From Aureivirga marina (GTDB lineage Bacteria; Bacteroidota; Bacteroidia; Flavobacteriales; Flavobacteriaceae): a DNA stretch of 64,000 nt. The position numbers were made by a program, and so were the translations under genes. The DNA lies in the NCBI RefSeq assembly GCF_015767265.1, contig NZ_JADPIB010000001.1, positions 834,416 to 898,415 of the forward strand, read 5' to 3'. Shown one piece after another: positions 1-7,828 of this stretch. The first letter of the stretch is position 1. Every line of letters begins with the position of its first letter. Below the pieces are notes generated by a model. It worked only from the letters and a program-made list of their open reading frames with translations, was not told the origin of the DNA and ran no database searches.

Positions 1-618
1 TTGCTTACAAGCACCTCTGTTTGCTGATGAATTATGAGAATGTAAACTCATGTAACATTTTCCAGAAACTGCCATACATAAAGCTCCATGTCCGAAAATT
101 TCAACTTCTAATAAATTTCCTGAAGGCCCTTTGATTTCTTCTTTTGCAATTTGTTCCGTGATTTTCTTTACCTGACGTAAACTCAACTCACGACTCATAA
201 CCACAGTATCTGCAAACATTGCATAGAATTTTACTGTTTCAATGTTTGTAATATTAATTTGCGTAGAAATATGTACTTCCATTCCTTCTGCTCTTGCCAT
301 CGCAATTACTGCTTGATCCATCGCAATTACAGCTGTAATATCTGCTTCCTTCGCTCTTTTGATTAATGTTTTTACAATAGATAAATCGTGATCGTAAATA
401 ATCGTATTTAATGTCAAATACGTACGAACTCCTTTTTCTTTACATCTTTGCGAAATTTCTGGTAAATCATCTAATGTAAAGTTAATTGAAGCTCTTGCTC
501 TCATATTTAATTGTTCTACACCAAAATAAATAGAGTCTGCACCATTATCTAAAGCCGCCTGTAAAGATTCAAAATTTCCCGCAGGAGCCATTAATTCTAT
601 TTTCCCAGATTGTGTCAT
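1..618 (-). CDS. U32 family protein (peptidase/tRNA-rRNA hydroxylation type), 3' end cut by window
   Basis: About 206 residues of the N-terminal part are visible; the rest lies before base 1. The protein opens with an LMAPAGNFESLQAAL-like stretch and an IYFGVEQLNMRARA stretch, the usual start of U32 proteins, and near the window edge has GHGALCMAVSGKCYMS followed by SSANRGAC, the conserved Cys-containing U32 signature. U32 proteins were named as collagenase-like peptidases, but well-studied bacterial members (TrhP, RlhA, UbiU/V) are iron-sulfur proteins for RNA or quinone hydroxylation. Its upstream neighbour on the same strand is trhO, which makes 5-hydroxyuridine in tRNA, so a TrhP-like role is attractive. 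The subfamily cannot be decided from this fragment. The start is the ATG at 618. Confidence 0.85.
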   Translation of the reverse strand, partial: MTQSGKIELMAPAGNFESLQAALDNGADSIYFGVEQLNMRARASINFTLDDLPEISQRCKEKGVRTYLTLNTIIYDHDLSIVKTLIKRAKEADITAVIAMDQAVIAMARAEGMEVHISTQINITNIETVKFYAMFADTVVMSRELSLRQVKKITEQIAKEEIKGPSGNLLEVEIFGHGALCMAVSGKCYMSLHSHNSSANRGACKQ

Positions 619-708
619 GTTTTCCTAAACTTTTATCCGTTGTGGATTTTATTTTTAATTAAGCTTTTAAAAAAAAACCTAAATGTTATTTTTTGATTTG
701 TTTGAGAG

Positions 709-740
709 AAGTGTATTTCTTTTTAATTAAAAATACACTT
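709..740. terminator. Perfect 10-bp hairpin between trhO and the U32 gene
   Basis: AAGTGTATTT (709-718) and AAATACACTT (731-740) are perfect inverted repeats with a 12-base loop, 21 bases past the trhO stop. The side facing the U32 gene has no clear T-run, so termination may be weak and read-through into the U32 gene is possible. Confidence 0.4.
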
Positions 741-760
741 CAATTTTTTAAAAAAAGAAA

Positions 761-1792
761 TTACTTTTTGAATTTCAATGCTTCTGAGCGTCCTTTTTTA
801 AAGATTTTATTGCTATTAGCCTTTCCTTTTCGAAGTTCTTTTTGTTTTTCTAAAGGAAGTTGAACAATTTCTTGACATTCTGAAGAACAACAATTATCCA
901 TTTTTTCAGCACAAGAAGGACATTGAATGAAAAGTAAATGACAAGCATCATTTGCACAGTTTGTGTGAACATCAAAAGGTTCTCCGCACTGATGACAAGA
1001 TGCAATCACATCTTCTGAAACTTTTTCAGCTCTTCTTTCATCAAAAACAAAATTCTTTCCGATGAATTTATTCTCTAAGCTCTCCGTTTTAATCTGACGA
1101 ACATATTCGATAATTCCACCTTCTAACTGAAAAACATTTTTAAAACCTTTATGTTTAAAATATGCACTTGCTTTTTCACAACGAATTCCACCAGTACAAT
1201 ACATCACAAGATTTTTATCTTCTTTGTGTTCTTTTAAATCATCTTCGATAATTGGTAAAGATTCACGGAAAGTGTCCACATCTGGAGTAATTGCACCATC
1301 GAAATGACCAATTTCACTTTCGTAGTGATTTCTCATATCCACTAAAACCGTGTTTTCATCATCTAAAAGTTGGTTGAATTCTTTTGCAGAAACATGTGTT
1401 CCGATAGAAGTAACATCAAAGGATTCATCATCCAATCCGTCCGCAACAATTTTATCACGAACTTTAATCGTCAGTTTTAAAAACGATTTGTTGTTTTGTT
1501 CAATAGCAACATTCAAGCGAATGTTGTTTAAAAAAGAAATACTATAAAGTTGATCTCTTAATTTTTCAAAATTTTCGGCTGGAACAGAAATTTGTGCATT
1601 GATTCCTTCATAAGAAACATAAGTTCTTCCAAGAACATCAAGCTTTTCCCATGCTACAAATAATTCATTTCTGAAAATCGTTGGATTTTCAATTTTATGA
1701 TATTGGTAGAATGAAATCGTGATACGATCTTTTCCAGCTTTATCTATTAATAAAGCGCGTTCATCTGCGCTTAACTTATTGTACAGTTGCAT
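761..1792 (-). CDS. trhO: tRNA uridine(34) hydroxylase TrhO (rhodanese-domain, YceA family)
   Basis: A 343-residue rhodanese-related protein. An N-terminal acylphosphatase-like region (about 20-115) is followed by a rhodanese domain (about 130-235) with the active loop CTGGIRC at 199-205 (catalytic Cys199), and a Cys-rich tail (Cys266, 269, 279, 284, 291, 294, 301, 302, 306) that probably binds zinc. TrhO uses oxygen to hydroxylate U34 of tRNA to ho5U, the precursor of cmo5U/mo5U wobble bases. Length and domain order match the family. The start is the ATG at 1792, about 35 bases from a good promoter at 1827-1855. It is followed on the same strand by a U32 gene that may act in the same modification. 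Confidence 0.93.
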   Translation of the reverse strand: MQLYNKLSADERALLIDKAGKDRITISFYQYHKIENPTIFRNELFVAWEKLDVLGRTYVSYEGINAQISVPAENFEKLRDQLYSISFLNNIRLNVAIEQNNKSFLKLTIKVRDKIVADGLDDESFDVTSIGTHVSAKEFNQLLDDENTVLVDMRNHYESEIGHFDGAITPDVDTFRESLPIIEDDLKEHKEDKNLVMYCTGGIRCEKASAYFKHKGFKNVFQLEGGIIEYVRQIKTESLENKFIGKNFVFDERRAEKVSEDVIASCHQCGEPFDVHTNCANDACHLLFIQCPSCAEKMDNCCSSECQEIVQLPLEKQKELRKGKANSNKIFKKGRSEALKFKK

Positions 1793-1826
1793 GCTATACT
1801 TTTTTCGTTAAACATCAAAATTTTTG

Positions 1827-1855
1827 CAAAAGTACGATTTTTAAATTAATTCAAA
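1827..1855 (-). promoter_or_regulatory. trhO promoter, TTTG-N17-TACTTTTG
   Basis: On the minus strand TTTG (1852-1855) is followed after exactly 17 bases by TACTTTTG (1827-1834), matching the Bacteroidota consensus. Transcription should start near 1821, giving a leader of about 30 bases to the trhO ATG at 1792. Confidence 0.75.
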
Positions 1856-2065
1856 ACTTAAAAATCTAATTTATCTGTTTTCAAAAACGATAAAAAAGAC
1901 TGATTTTAAACAATTTATTAAAAGATTTGACGCTCATTCTGTTAAATTTCTTATAGTTCTTAAGAAACCATGAAAATCTGTTCATAGAATTTGTTATGAT
2001 AAGTTAATATTAAATCTCTGTTATTTTATATTTAAACTTAGCCAAGAATAAATGTGCGAATTTCA

Positions 2066-2073
2066 TACCTTTG
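2066..2073 (+). promoter_or_regulatory. -7 box TACCTTTG before the RND exporter
   Basis: A perfect TAnnTTTG box, with no TTTG at the expected upstream position. It places the RNA start near 2078, so the coding start must be the ATG at 2089, not the in-frame TTG at 2071 that sits inside this box. The leader would be only about 10 bases. Confidence 0.6.
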
Positions 2074-2088
2074 CGAAAATTTTTTAAA

Positions 2089-4461
2089 ATGGGTTTTTGG
2101 AATAAAGCAGCACGTATCATAATTAAAGACGGTAGATTCGTCATTCTTGGGATTATTGCAATCATCACTTATCTTCTAGCTTCACAAATGCAGTATATGC
2201 GTTTTTCACACACAGAAGCAAATCTTTTACCAACAGATCATGAAGCAAATATTAAGTATGATAAATTTCTTGAAGTTTTTGGAGAAGAAGGAAATTTAAT
2301 CATTTTAGCGACGAATGATTCGACAGTTTTTACACCAGAAAAATTTAAAGCTTGGAATGAATTATCTAGAAAATTAGCCAGCTATAAAAAAGAAGTAGAT
2401 TTTGCTATTTCGCTTGGTGATATTCAAAAATTAGTAAAAGATCCAGAAAGTAAAACGTTTAAACTAGAGCCTCTTTACAAATTAGAACCAAAAACCAAAG
2501 AAGAAATTTTAGAGGTTAAAAAAGCACTTTTTGATAGTTTACCTTTTTATGATAATATTCTTTTTAACAAGAAAACAGGAACAATTCGAACTGCTTTATA
2601 TTTAAATAAAGAAATTATAAACACACCAATTCGTAGAGATTTTGTCTTTGAAGATTTAAATCCATTGGTGGAAAAATTTGAGAAAGAAACAGGAATTGAT
2701 GTTCGAGTTTCGGGAATGCCATTCATTCGTACGATGAATTCACAAAATATTATTGATGAAATCGGGATGTTTGTTGGATTGGCATTATTTGTAACAGCAT
2801 TTATCTTTTTCCTATTCTTTAAATCGTTTAGAGCAACTTTTATTACACTTTTAGTTGTAAGTATTGGAGTTGTTTGGGCATTTGGATTTATTGGTTTATT
2901 CCGTTATGAAATTACGGTTCTTACAGCTTTAATTCCACCATTAATCATTGTAATTGGAGTTCCGAATGCGATTTTCTTGATTAATAAATACCAACAAGAA
3001 ATTAAAAAACACCGTAACCAAGCGAAGTCTTTACAACGTGTAATTTCTAAAATTGGAAATGCAACGTTGATGACAAACGTTACGACAGCTTCAGGTTTTG
3101 CAACATTTATTTTTACAAAAAGTCAACTTTTAAAGGAATTTGGTATCATTGCTTCGATTAATATTTTATCAATATTCATTTTAGCATTATTAATTATTCC
3201 TATTATTTATAGTTTCCTTCCACTTCCAAAAGAGAAACATTTAAAACATTTAGATCGAACTTGGATTGAGAAAATTGTGGATTGGATGGAAAACATGGTT
3301 AGACATCACAAATTCACAATTTATGCGAGTTCTGTTGGATTAATCATTTTCAGTATCATTGGAATGTATATGATTCGTGTTTCTGGTAGTTTGATTGAAG
3401 ATATGCCAAAAGGAAAGCAATTCTACAAAGATATTGTGTTTTTTGAGCAGGAATTTGGAGGAATTATGCCTTTGGAAATTGTAATTGATACAAAGAAACC
3501 AAATGGTGTAATGAAACTTTCAACACTAAAAAGGATTGAAAAATTAAATGAAACAATTCATGATATTCCAGAATTATCAGAGCCAATTTCTGTAAATAAA
3601 TTAGTGAAATTTTCAAAACAAGCTTTCTATAATGGAAATCCAAAATACTATCAATTACCAAATTCACAAGAGAAAAACTTCATTTTGAGTTATGCTAAAA
3701 ATTCGGGTGGAGAAACAAATATGTTAGAGAATTTTGTGGATTCTACTGGACGTTATGCGCGTATCACTACATTTATGAAAGACATTGGTACGGAGAAAAT
3801 GGAACGAATTGAAGAAGTATTATATGCAAAAATCAAGAAAGAATTTCCAGAGTCAAAATACAATGTAAGTATGACCGGGAAAGCTTTAGTTTTCTTGAAA
3901 GGAACAAATTATTTAATTAACAATTTGGTCTTATCACTTTCATTAGCAATTGTTTTAATTGCTTTATTTATGGCATTTATGTTCCGTTCATTTAAAATGA
4001 TTATTATTTCTATTTTACCAAATGTTTTCCCATTATTAATCACAGCAGGATTGATGGGATATTTAGGAGTTCCAATCAAACCTTCAACAATTTTGGTATT
4101 TAGTATTGCATTTGGAATTTCAGTGGATGATACAATTCATTTCTTGGCAAAATATCGTCAAGAATTACAAGCAAACAATTGGAAAGTAAAGAAATCTGTA
4201 TATGCAGCTTTACGAGAAACTGGAGTAAGTATGTTTTATACTTCTGTTGTATTATTCTTCGGATTCTTAGTATTTGTAGTTTCAAGTTTTGGAGGAACGA
4301 TTGCTTTAGGAGGATTGGTTTCTGTGACACTTTTATTTGCAATGGTTTCTAACTTACTTTTATTACCATCTTTATTACTTTCATTAGAATCAAAGATTGC
4401 AAATAAAAGAACTTTCAAAAAACCAGCAATTCCAATTATTCCAAAAGAAGAAGACAAGTAA
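2089..4461 (+). CDS. RND/MMPL superfamily exporter
   Basis: About 790 residues in the two-fold repeat layout of MMPL/Patched-like RND exporters: one N-terminal membrane helix, a periplasmic loop, five helices (about 225-390), then a second helix near 420, a second loop and five more helices (about 630-775). The second half carries GISVDDTIHFLAKYR, the acidic pair expected in the proton-relay helix. The equivalent point of the first half reads IGVPNAIFLINKYQ and has no acid. The substrate is unknown; relatives move lipids, hopanoids or drugs. The start is set at ATG 2089 because the in-frame TTG at 2071 overlaps the -7 box. A strong hairpin terminator follows, so the gene is probably transcribed alone. 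Confidence 0.88.
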   Translation: MGFWNKAARIIIKDGRFVILGIIAIITYLLASQMQYMRFSHTEANLLPTDHEANIKYDKFLEVFGEEGNLIILATNDSTVFTPEKFKAWNELSRKLASYKKEVDFAISLGDIQKLVKDPESKTFKLEPLYKLEPKTKEEILEVKKALFDSLPFYDNILFNKKTGTIRTALYLNKEIINTPIRRDFVFEDLNPLVEKFEKETGIDVRVSGMPFIRTMNSQNIIDEIGMFVGLALFVTAFIFFLFFKSFRATFITLLVVSIGVVWAFGFIGLFRYEITVLTALIPPLIIVIGVPNAIFLINKYQQEIKKHRNQAKSLQRVISKIGNATLMTNVTTASGFATFIFTKSQLLKEFGIIASINILSIFILALLIIPIIYSFLPLPKEKHLKHLDRTWIEKIVDWMENMVRHHKFTIYASSVGLIIFSIIGMYMIRVSGSLIEDMPKGKQFYKDIVFFEQEFGGIMPLEIVIDTKKPNGVMKLSTLKRIEKLNETIHDIPELSEPISVNKLVKFSKQAFYNGNPKYYQLPNSQEKNFILSYAKNSGGETNMLENFVDSTGRYARITTFMKDIGTEKMERIEEVLYAKIKKEFPESKYNVSMTGKALVFLKGTNYLINNLVLSLSLAIVLIALFMAFMFRSFKMIIISILPNVFPLLITAGLMGYLGVPIKPSTILVFSIAFGISVDDTIHFLAKYRQELQANNWKVKKSVYAALRETGVSMFYTSVVLFFGFLVFVVSSFGGTIALGGLVSVTLLFAMVSNLLLLPSLLLSLESKIANKRTFKKPAIPIIPKEEDK

Positions 4462-4483
4462 ATTACTAGTTTTTATATTATAG

Positions 4484-4525
4484 AAAATCCCGACACATAT
4501 CATTTTTGTCGGGATTTTTCGTTTC
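4484..4525 (+). terminator. Rho-independent terminator after the RND exporter
   Basis: Perfect 12-bp stem AAAATCCCGACA (4484-4495) / TGTCGGGATTTT (4507-4518), then a T-rich stretch. It lies 23 bases after the stop. Confidence 0.85.
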
Positions 4526-4562
4526 ATTACAAATAGAATCTTTGTATTTTAGATAAATTTCA

Positions 4563-5345
4563 ATGCACATTATGTTTCAAAAAACACTTATTTTTTTTGT
4601 TTTAATTTTTAGCCAAATTGGTTTTGCACAAATTGCTGTTACCTTAGAAAAAGAAATTCCTTTAGAAGCTTCTGATTTTATTGGAATTGATGCTTTTGAT
4701 AATATTTATTATACACAGAATAATGTTTTATATAAGAAAACGTCCACACAAACTCTTTCTTACACAAACATTAATTTAGGAGAATTATCTTCTGTAGATA
4801 TTACAGATCCGACGAAAATTGTACTTTTTTACAAAGATTTTTCAAGTGCAGAAATCTTGAATAGAAATTTAATTAGAATAGAAACCATTGAGTTTTTAGA
4901 TTTAAATGTTTCTTTTTTGCGAAAATCTGTGGATTCATATTTTTGGATATTTTCAGATGTAACACAGAAAGTTTATCTGTATGATTATCGATTAAAAAGA
5001 ATTGTTCAAGAGACAGAAATTATTCGAAATTCCAATATTGAAAAAATGTATTCTACTTTTAATTTTTGTTGGTTAATAACGGAAGAAAAAACCATGTTAA
5101 AAGTCGATTCTCAATTGAATATTTTACCTGTGTTTGATAAAGTTCCTGTTTCAAAAATTTCAGGTAATAATAACCAGCTAGCAATCAAATCTGAAAATAC
5201 ATTTTACCAATTAACTTCGGATAAAAACCTAAAAAAAATCGACGTTTCTGCAAAAGGAATTTATGATTTTTATCTAAATGAAAATTATCTATATATTTTT
5301 GAAAGAAAGCGAATTAAAATCTATAAAATTTCAAAAAATGATTAA
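4563..5345 (+). CDS. Secreted protein of unknown function, beta-propeller-like
   Basis: A 260-residue protein with a clear signal peptide (hydrophobic core at about 5-20, cleavage after GFAQ). The mature part is built of short alternating strand-like segments such as DNIYYTQNNVLYKK, YFWIFSDVTQKVYLYD and LYIFERKRIKIYKI. These look like repeated blades of a beta-propeller, but no named family is recognised. It lies 35 bases before the deoxynucleoside kinase gene on the same strand and may share its transcript. There are two possible starts, ATG 4563 and ATG 4572; both keep the signal peptide. Function cannot be stated. Confidence 0.75.
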   Translation: MHIMFQKTLIFFVLIFSQIGFAQIAVTLEKEIPLEASDFIGIDAFDNIYYTQNNVLYKKTSTQTLSYTNINLGELSSVDITDPTKIVLFYKDFSSAEILNRNLIRIETIEFLDLNVSFLRKSVDSYFWIFSDVTQKVYLYDYRLKRIVQETEIIRNSNIEKMYSTFNFCWLITEEKTMLKVDSQLNILPVFDKVPVSKISGNNNQLAIKSENTFYQLTSDKNLKKIDVSAKGIYDFYLNENYLYIFERKRIKIYKISKND

Positions 5346-5380
5346 CTTTATCGCTCAAATTTTATTCGAAAAAATAGATT

Positions 5381-5995
5381 ATGCACGTAGCAATTGCTGG
5401 AAATATTGGAGCAGGTAAAACTACGCTAACCAGAATGTTAGCGAAACATTATAATTGGGAACCACATTTTGAATCAGTTGAAGAAAATCCATATTTAGAT
5501 GACTTTTATGGAGAGATGGAGCGTTGGTCTTTTAATTTACAAGTTTTTTTCTTGAATAGCCGTTTTCGTCAAGTTTTAGATATTCGTGAAAGTGGAAAAC
5601 AAATTATTCAGGATAGAACTATTTATGAGGATGCACATATTTTTGCGCCAAATTTACATGCGATGGGATTGATGACAAATAGAGATTTCAGCAATTATGA
5701 ATCATTATTTGAATTGATGGAAAGATTAGTTTCTCCACCAGATTTACTGATTTATTTAAGAGCTTCTATTCCTACTTTAGTTGGTCATATTCACAAAAGA
5801 GGACGTGATTATGAAAACTCGATTAGTATTGATTATTTAAGTAGATTAAATGAAAGATATGAAGCGTGGATTTCTAAATATGATAAAGGAAACTTATTAA
5901 TTATTGATGTTGATAATTTAAATTTCATCGATAAAGAAGAAGATTTAGGATTTATCATTGACAAAATTGATGGGCAAATTAATGGTTTATTTTAA
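5381..5995 (+). CDS. Deoxynucleoside kinase (dCK/dGK family)
   Basis: A 204-residue cytosolic kinase that phosphorylates deoxynucleosides with ATP for dNTP salvage. The P-loop GNIGAGKT is at residues 7-14, the DRTIYEDAHIF motif follows near residue 85, and an Arg-rich lid (HKRGRDYE) lies near 145. The length is normal for the bacterial deoxyadenosine/deoxycytidine kinase group. The exact base preference cannot be read from the motifs. Together with the thymidine kinase at 44248-44865 it gives the cell two unrelated salvage kinases. A hairpin terminator directly after the stop closes the unit. Confidence 0.92.
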   Translation: MHVAIAGNIGAGKTTLTRMLAKHYNWEPHFESVEENPYLDDFYGEMERWSFNLQVFFLNSRFRQVLDIRESGKQIIQDRTIYEDAHIFAPNLHAMGLMTNRDFSNYESLFELMERLVSPPDLLIYLRASIPTLVGHIHKRGRDYENSISIDYLSRLNERYEAWISKYDKGNLLIIDVDNLNFIDKEEDLGFIIDKIDGQINGLF

Positions 5996-6020
5996 ACAAA
6001 AAACCATTTAAAAATAAAGG

Positions 6021-6052
6021 AATCCAGAAACGAAACTTTCTGGATTTTTTTA
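6021..6052 (+). terminator. Terminator after the deoxynucleoside kinase
   Basis: Perfect 10-bp stem AATCCAGAAA (6021-6030) / TTTCTGGATT (6037-6046) with a six-base loop and a T-run. It may also serve the convergent minus-strand gene at 6063. Confidence 0.85.
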
Positions 6053-6062
6053 TGCTTAAATT

Positions 6063-6506
6063 TTACTCTTTAATAATAGATTCGATTTTCGAAATATGTG
6101 TTTCTCTATAGCCATCATATCCCCAAACTAGTTGATTTCCTTTGTAAAGATTAAAGATTGGAAAGAATTTATTAGAAAAAATAGAAGCATCTTTCGGATT
6201 GATAAACAAATAAGAATCCATATATCTTGCATGATATCTTTTAATTGTATGTTCATTTCCGAATTCTGCAACTACAATTTTTAGATTATCCGAATGTTTG
6301 AACTTTTGTAATGCTTTCATCGCTGCATTACAATAACCACAACCCAAACCAGAAGTCATAATTAAAGTATATTTTTTCTCTTTAAGTAAATATTCTTTTT
6401 TCGGATTTAAAACTTTTACTTCACTATAATTTGGAATATATTCTATTGTTTTACAAGAAGCAAAGAATAGAATTAATAAAAAATAAAGAATGGTATTTTT
6501 CAACAT
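6063..6506 (-). CDS. Thioredoxin-fold lipoprotein with CxxC motif
   Basis: A 147-residue lipoprotein. A hydrophobic leader ends in the lipobox FASC (Cys18), so the mature protein is probably anchored in an envelope membrane facing the periplasm. The body has TLIMTSGLGCGYCNAAMKAL with a redox pair Cys56-Gly-Tyr-Cys59 after a strand, and a later FFPIFNLYKGNQLVWGYDG segment typical of thioredoxin folds, where a Pro sits near the active site. It is likely a thiol-disulfide reductase or a sensor of similar fold; the partner is unknown. It is separated from the upstream nuclease gene by a terminator hairpin. Confidence 0.8.
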   Translation of the reverse strand: MLKNTILYFLLILFFASCKTIEYIPNYSEVKVLNPKKEYLLKEKKYTLIMTSGLGCGYCNAAMKALQKFKHSDNLKIVVAEFGNEHTIKRYHARYMDSYLFINPKDASIFSNKFFPIFNLYKGNQLVWGYDGYRETHISKIESIIKE

Positions 6507-6510
6507 AAAA

Positions 6511-6556
6511 ACTTATTTAAAAAAGAAAACCTATTAGACGTAAAATCTAATAGGTT
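6511..6556 (-). terminator. Terminator after the secreted EEP nuclease
   Basis: Perfect 11-bp stem AACCTATTAGA (6528-6538) / TCTAATAGGTT (6546-6556). On the minus strand it is followed by a T-rich tract (6527 down to 6517). Confidence 0.8.
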
Positions 6557-6580
6557 CTTATATTTTATATGAATATTTAA

Positions 6581-7648
6581 TTAATCTTCAATTTCTTTAA
6601 TTAAGTAAACATAAACAGGATAGTGATCACTATATCCTCCAGTATAATTATTGAATGAATAACTTCTGAAAGGATATCCTTTATATCTACCTTTAGAATT
6701 TGTTAAATAACTTGGATTAAAGATTCCTGCTTTGTAGAAAGAATAATCATCGAAATCTTTTCCTTCAGGAATTAAGCTTCCAGAAATAATAATTTGATCA
6801 AATAAATTGATATTATCTCTATATCCTAAAGTACTCATTCCTTGTTCGTACATTTTATAGAAAGGATTGTATAAATCTTCTTCATCATCTACTTTTTTAG
6901 ATTTTTGAGCACCTAAAACATTTTTGATACTTTTATTATTAGGATCATCATTGAAATCACCCATAATCATAATTTTTGCATCTTCTTCATCTTCGTAGAT
7001 TTCATCGATAATTTTCTTCGTTAATGCAGCAGCTTTTTCTCTTAATGGACTACTTCTTTTTTCACCACCTCTTCTCGATGGCCAGTGATTAACGATCACG
7101 TATACTAGTTCGTCATCTAAATACCCTTTTACTAGCAATTGATCTCTCGTATAAATTCTTCTCCCATCATCTCCCCATAATTTTAATTCATAATTTTTAT
7201 AATCTACAGGAGAAAAATATTTCTTTTGATATAAAAGAGCAACATCTACACCTCTTCTATCAGGAGAATCAAAGTGAATTACTCCATAATTTTTTCTTTT
7301 AAGTCTTTTAGAATTTGCTAAGTCTTCAAGTACTTCTTTATTCTCAATTTCAGCAACTCCAAGTAATACAGGGCTATTTTTTGCTTTCTCTCTTCCTATT
7401 TCAGAGATCACTTTCGACAATTTGTCAATTTTGTCCCAATAAACTTTAGATGTATAATGATCCTTTCCTGTAGGAGTTCTGTCATCATCATAAGTTGTAG
7501 GATTATTAATAGTATCGAAAAGATTTTCAAGATTATAAAAAGCTACAGTCCTAATAGTATACTTTTTTCCATTTTTTTGCCCAAAACCTTGCAAAGAAAT
7601 TAAGCATGTAATCACATAAATAAATAAGAATTTATTTCTCATCGTCAT
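6581..7648 (-). CDS. Secreted endonuclease/exonuclease/phosphatase (EEP) family enzyme
   Basis: 355 residues with an N-terminal signal peptide (hydrophobic core about 6-20, GFGQ cleavage). The EEP hydrolase motifs appear in order: FYNLENLFDT, GVAEIEN (metal Glu), VNHWPSRRGG (catalytic His), MGDFNDDP (Asp/Asn) and SDHYPVYVYL (final Asp-His). The enzyme is expected to cleave phosphodiester or phosphate ester bonds outside the cytoplasm; substrates range from DNA to inositol phosphates. It is divergent from a TonB-dependent receptor and DUF5689 lipoprotein, which suggests a shared nutrient-scavenging job. A cytoplasmic relative without a signal peptide lies at 47098-48015. The start could be ATG 7648 or ATG 7642. 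Confidence 0.9.
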   Translation of the reverse strand: MTMRNKFLFIYVITCLISLQGFGQKNGKKYTIRTVAFYNLENLFDTINNPTTYDDDRTPTGKDHYTSKVYWDKIDKLSKVISEIGREKAKNSPVLLGVAEIENKEVLEDLANSKRLKRKNYGVIHFDSPDRRGVDVALLYQKKYFSPVDYKNYELKLWGDDGRRIYTRDQLLVKGYLDDELVYVIVNHWPSRRGGEKRSSPLREKAAALTKKIIDEIYEDEEDAKIMIMGDFNDDPNNKSIKNVLGAQKSKKVDDEEDLYNPFYKMYEQGMSTLGYRDNINLFDQIIISGSLIPEGKDFDDYSFYKAGIFNPSYLTNSKGRYKGYPFRSYSFNNYTGGYSDHYPVYVYLIKEIED

Positions 7649-7764
7649 CTAATTTTTATAATGTGATAAAATTATATATATTTTTTCAAATAGAATTTAA
7701 AAAATCATTAAAAAACACGATTCTTAAAATTTAGGAATTTGTTGTCCAATAAATTAATAAAATG

Positions 7765-7772
7765 TACCTTCG
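7765..7772 (+). promoter_or_regulatory. Possible -7 box TACCTTCG before the TonB-dependent receptor
   Basis: One mismatch from TAnnTTTG. There is no TTTG at the expected 17-base distance; the nearest TTG is 20 bases upstream. If used, the leader is about 50 bases. This is a weak call. Confidence 0.35.
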
Positions 7773-7828
7773 CCACTAGGTTTGACAAACTACGATTTGA
7801 AAATTTAATTCATGTAACGTAAAAAAAG

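Noticed and set aside
2071..2088. TTG start adding six residues to the RND exporter
   Set aside because: It overlaps a perfect -7 promoter box, so the codon would not be in the mRNA; ATG 2089 fits better.
7790..7812. TTTGACA resembling a classical -35 box before the TonB-dependent receptor
   Set aside because: Bacteroidota use TTTG/TAnnTTTG; no TATAAT-like box at 17 bases follows.
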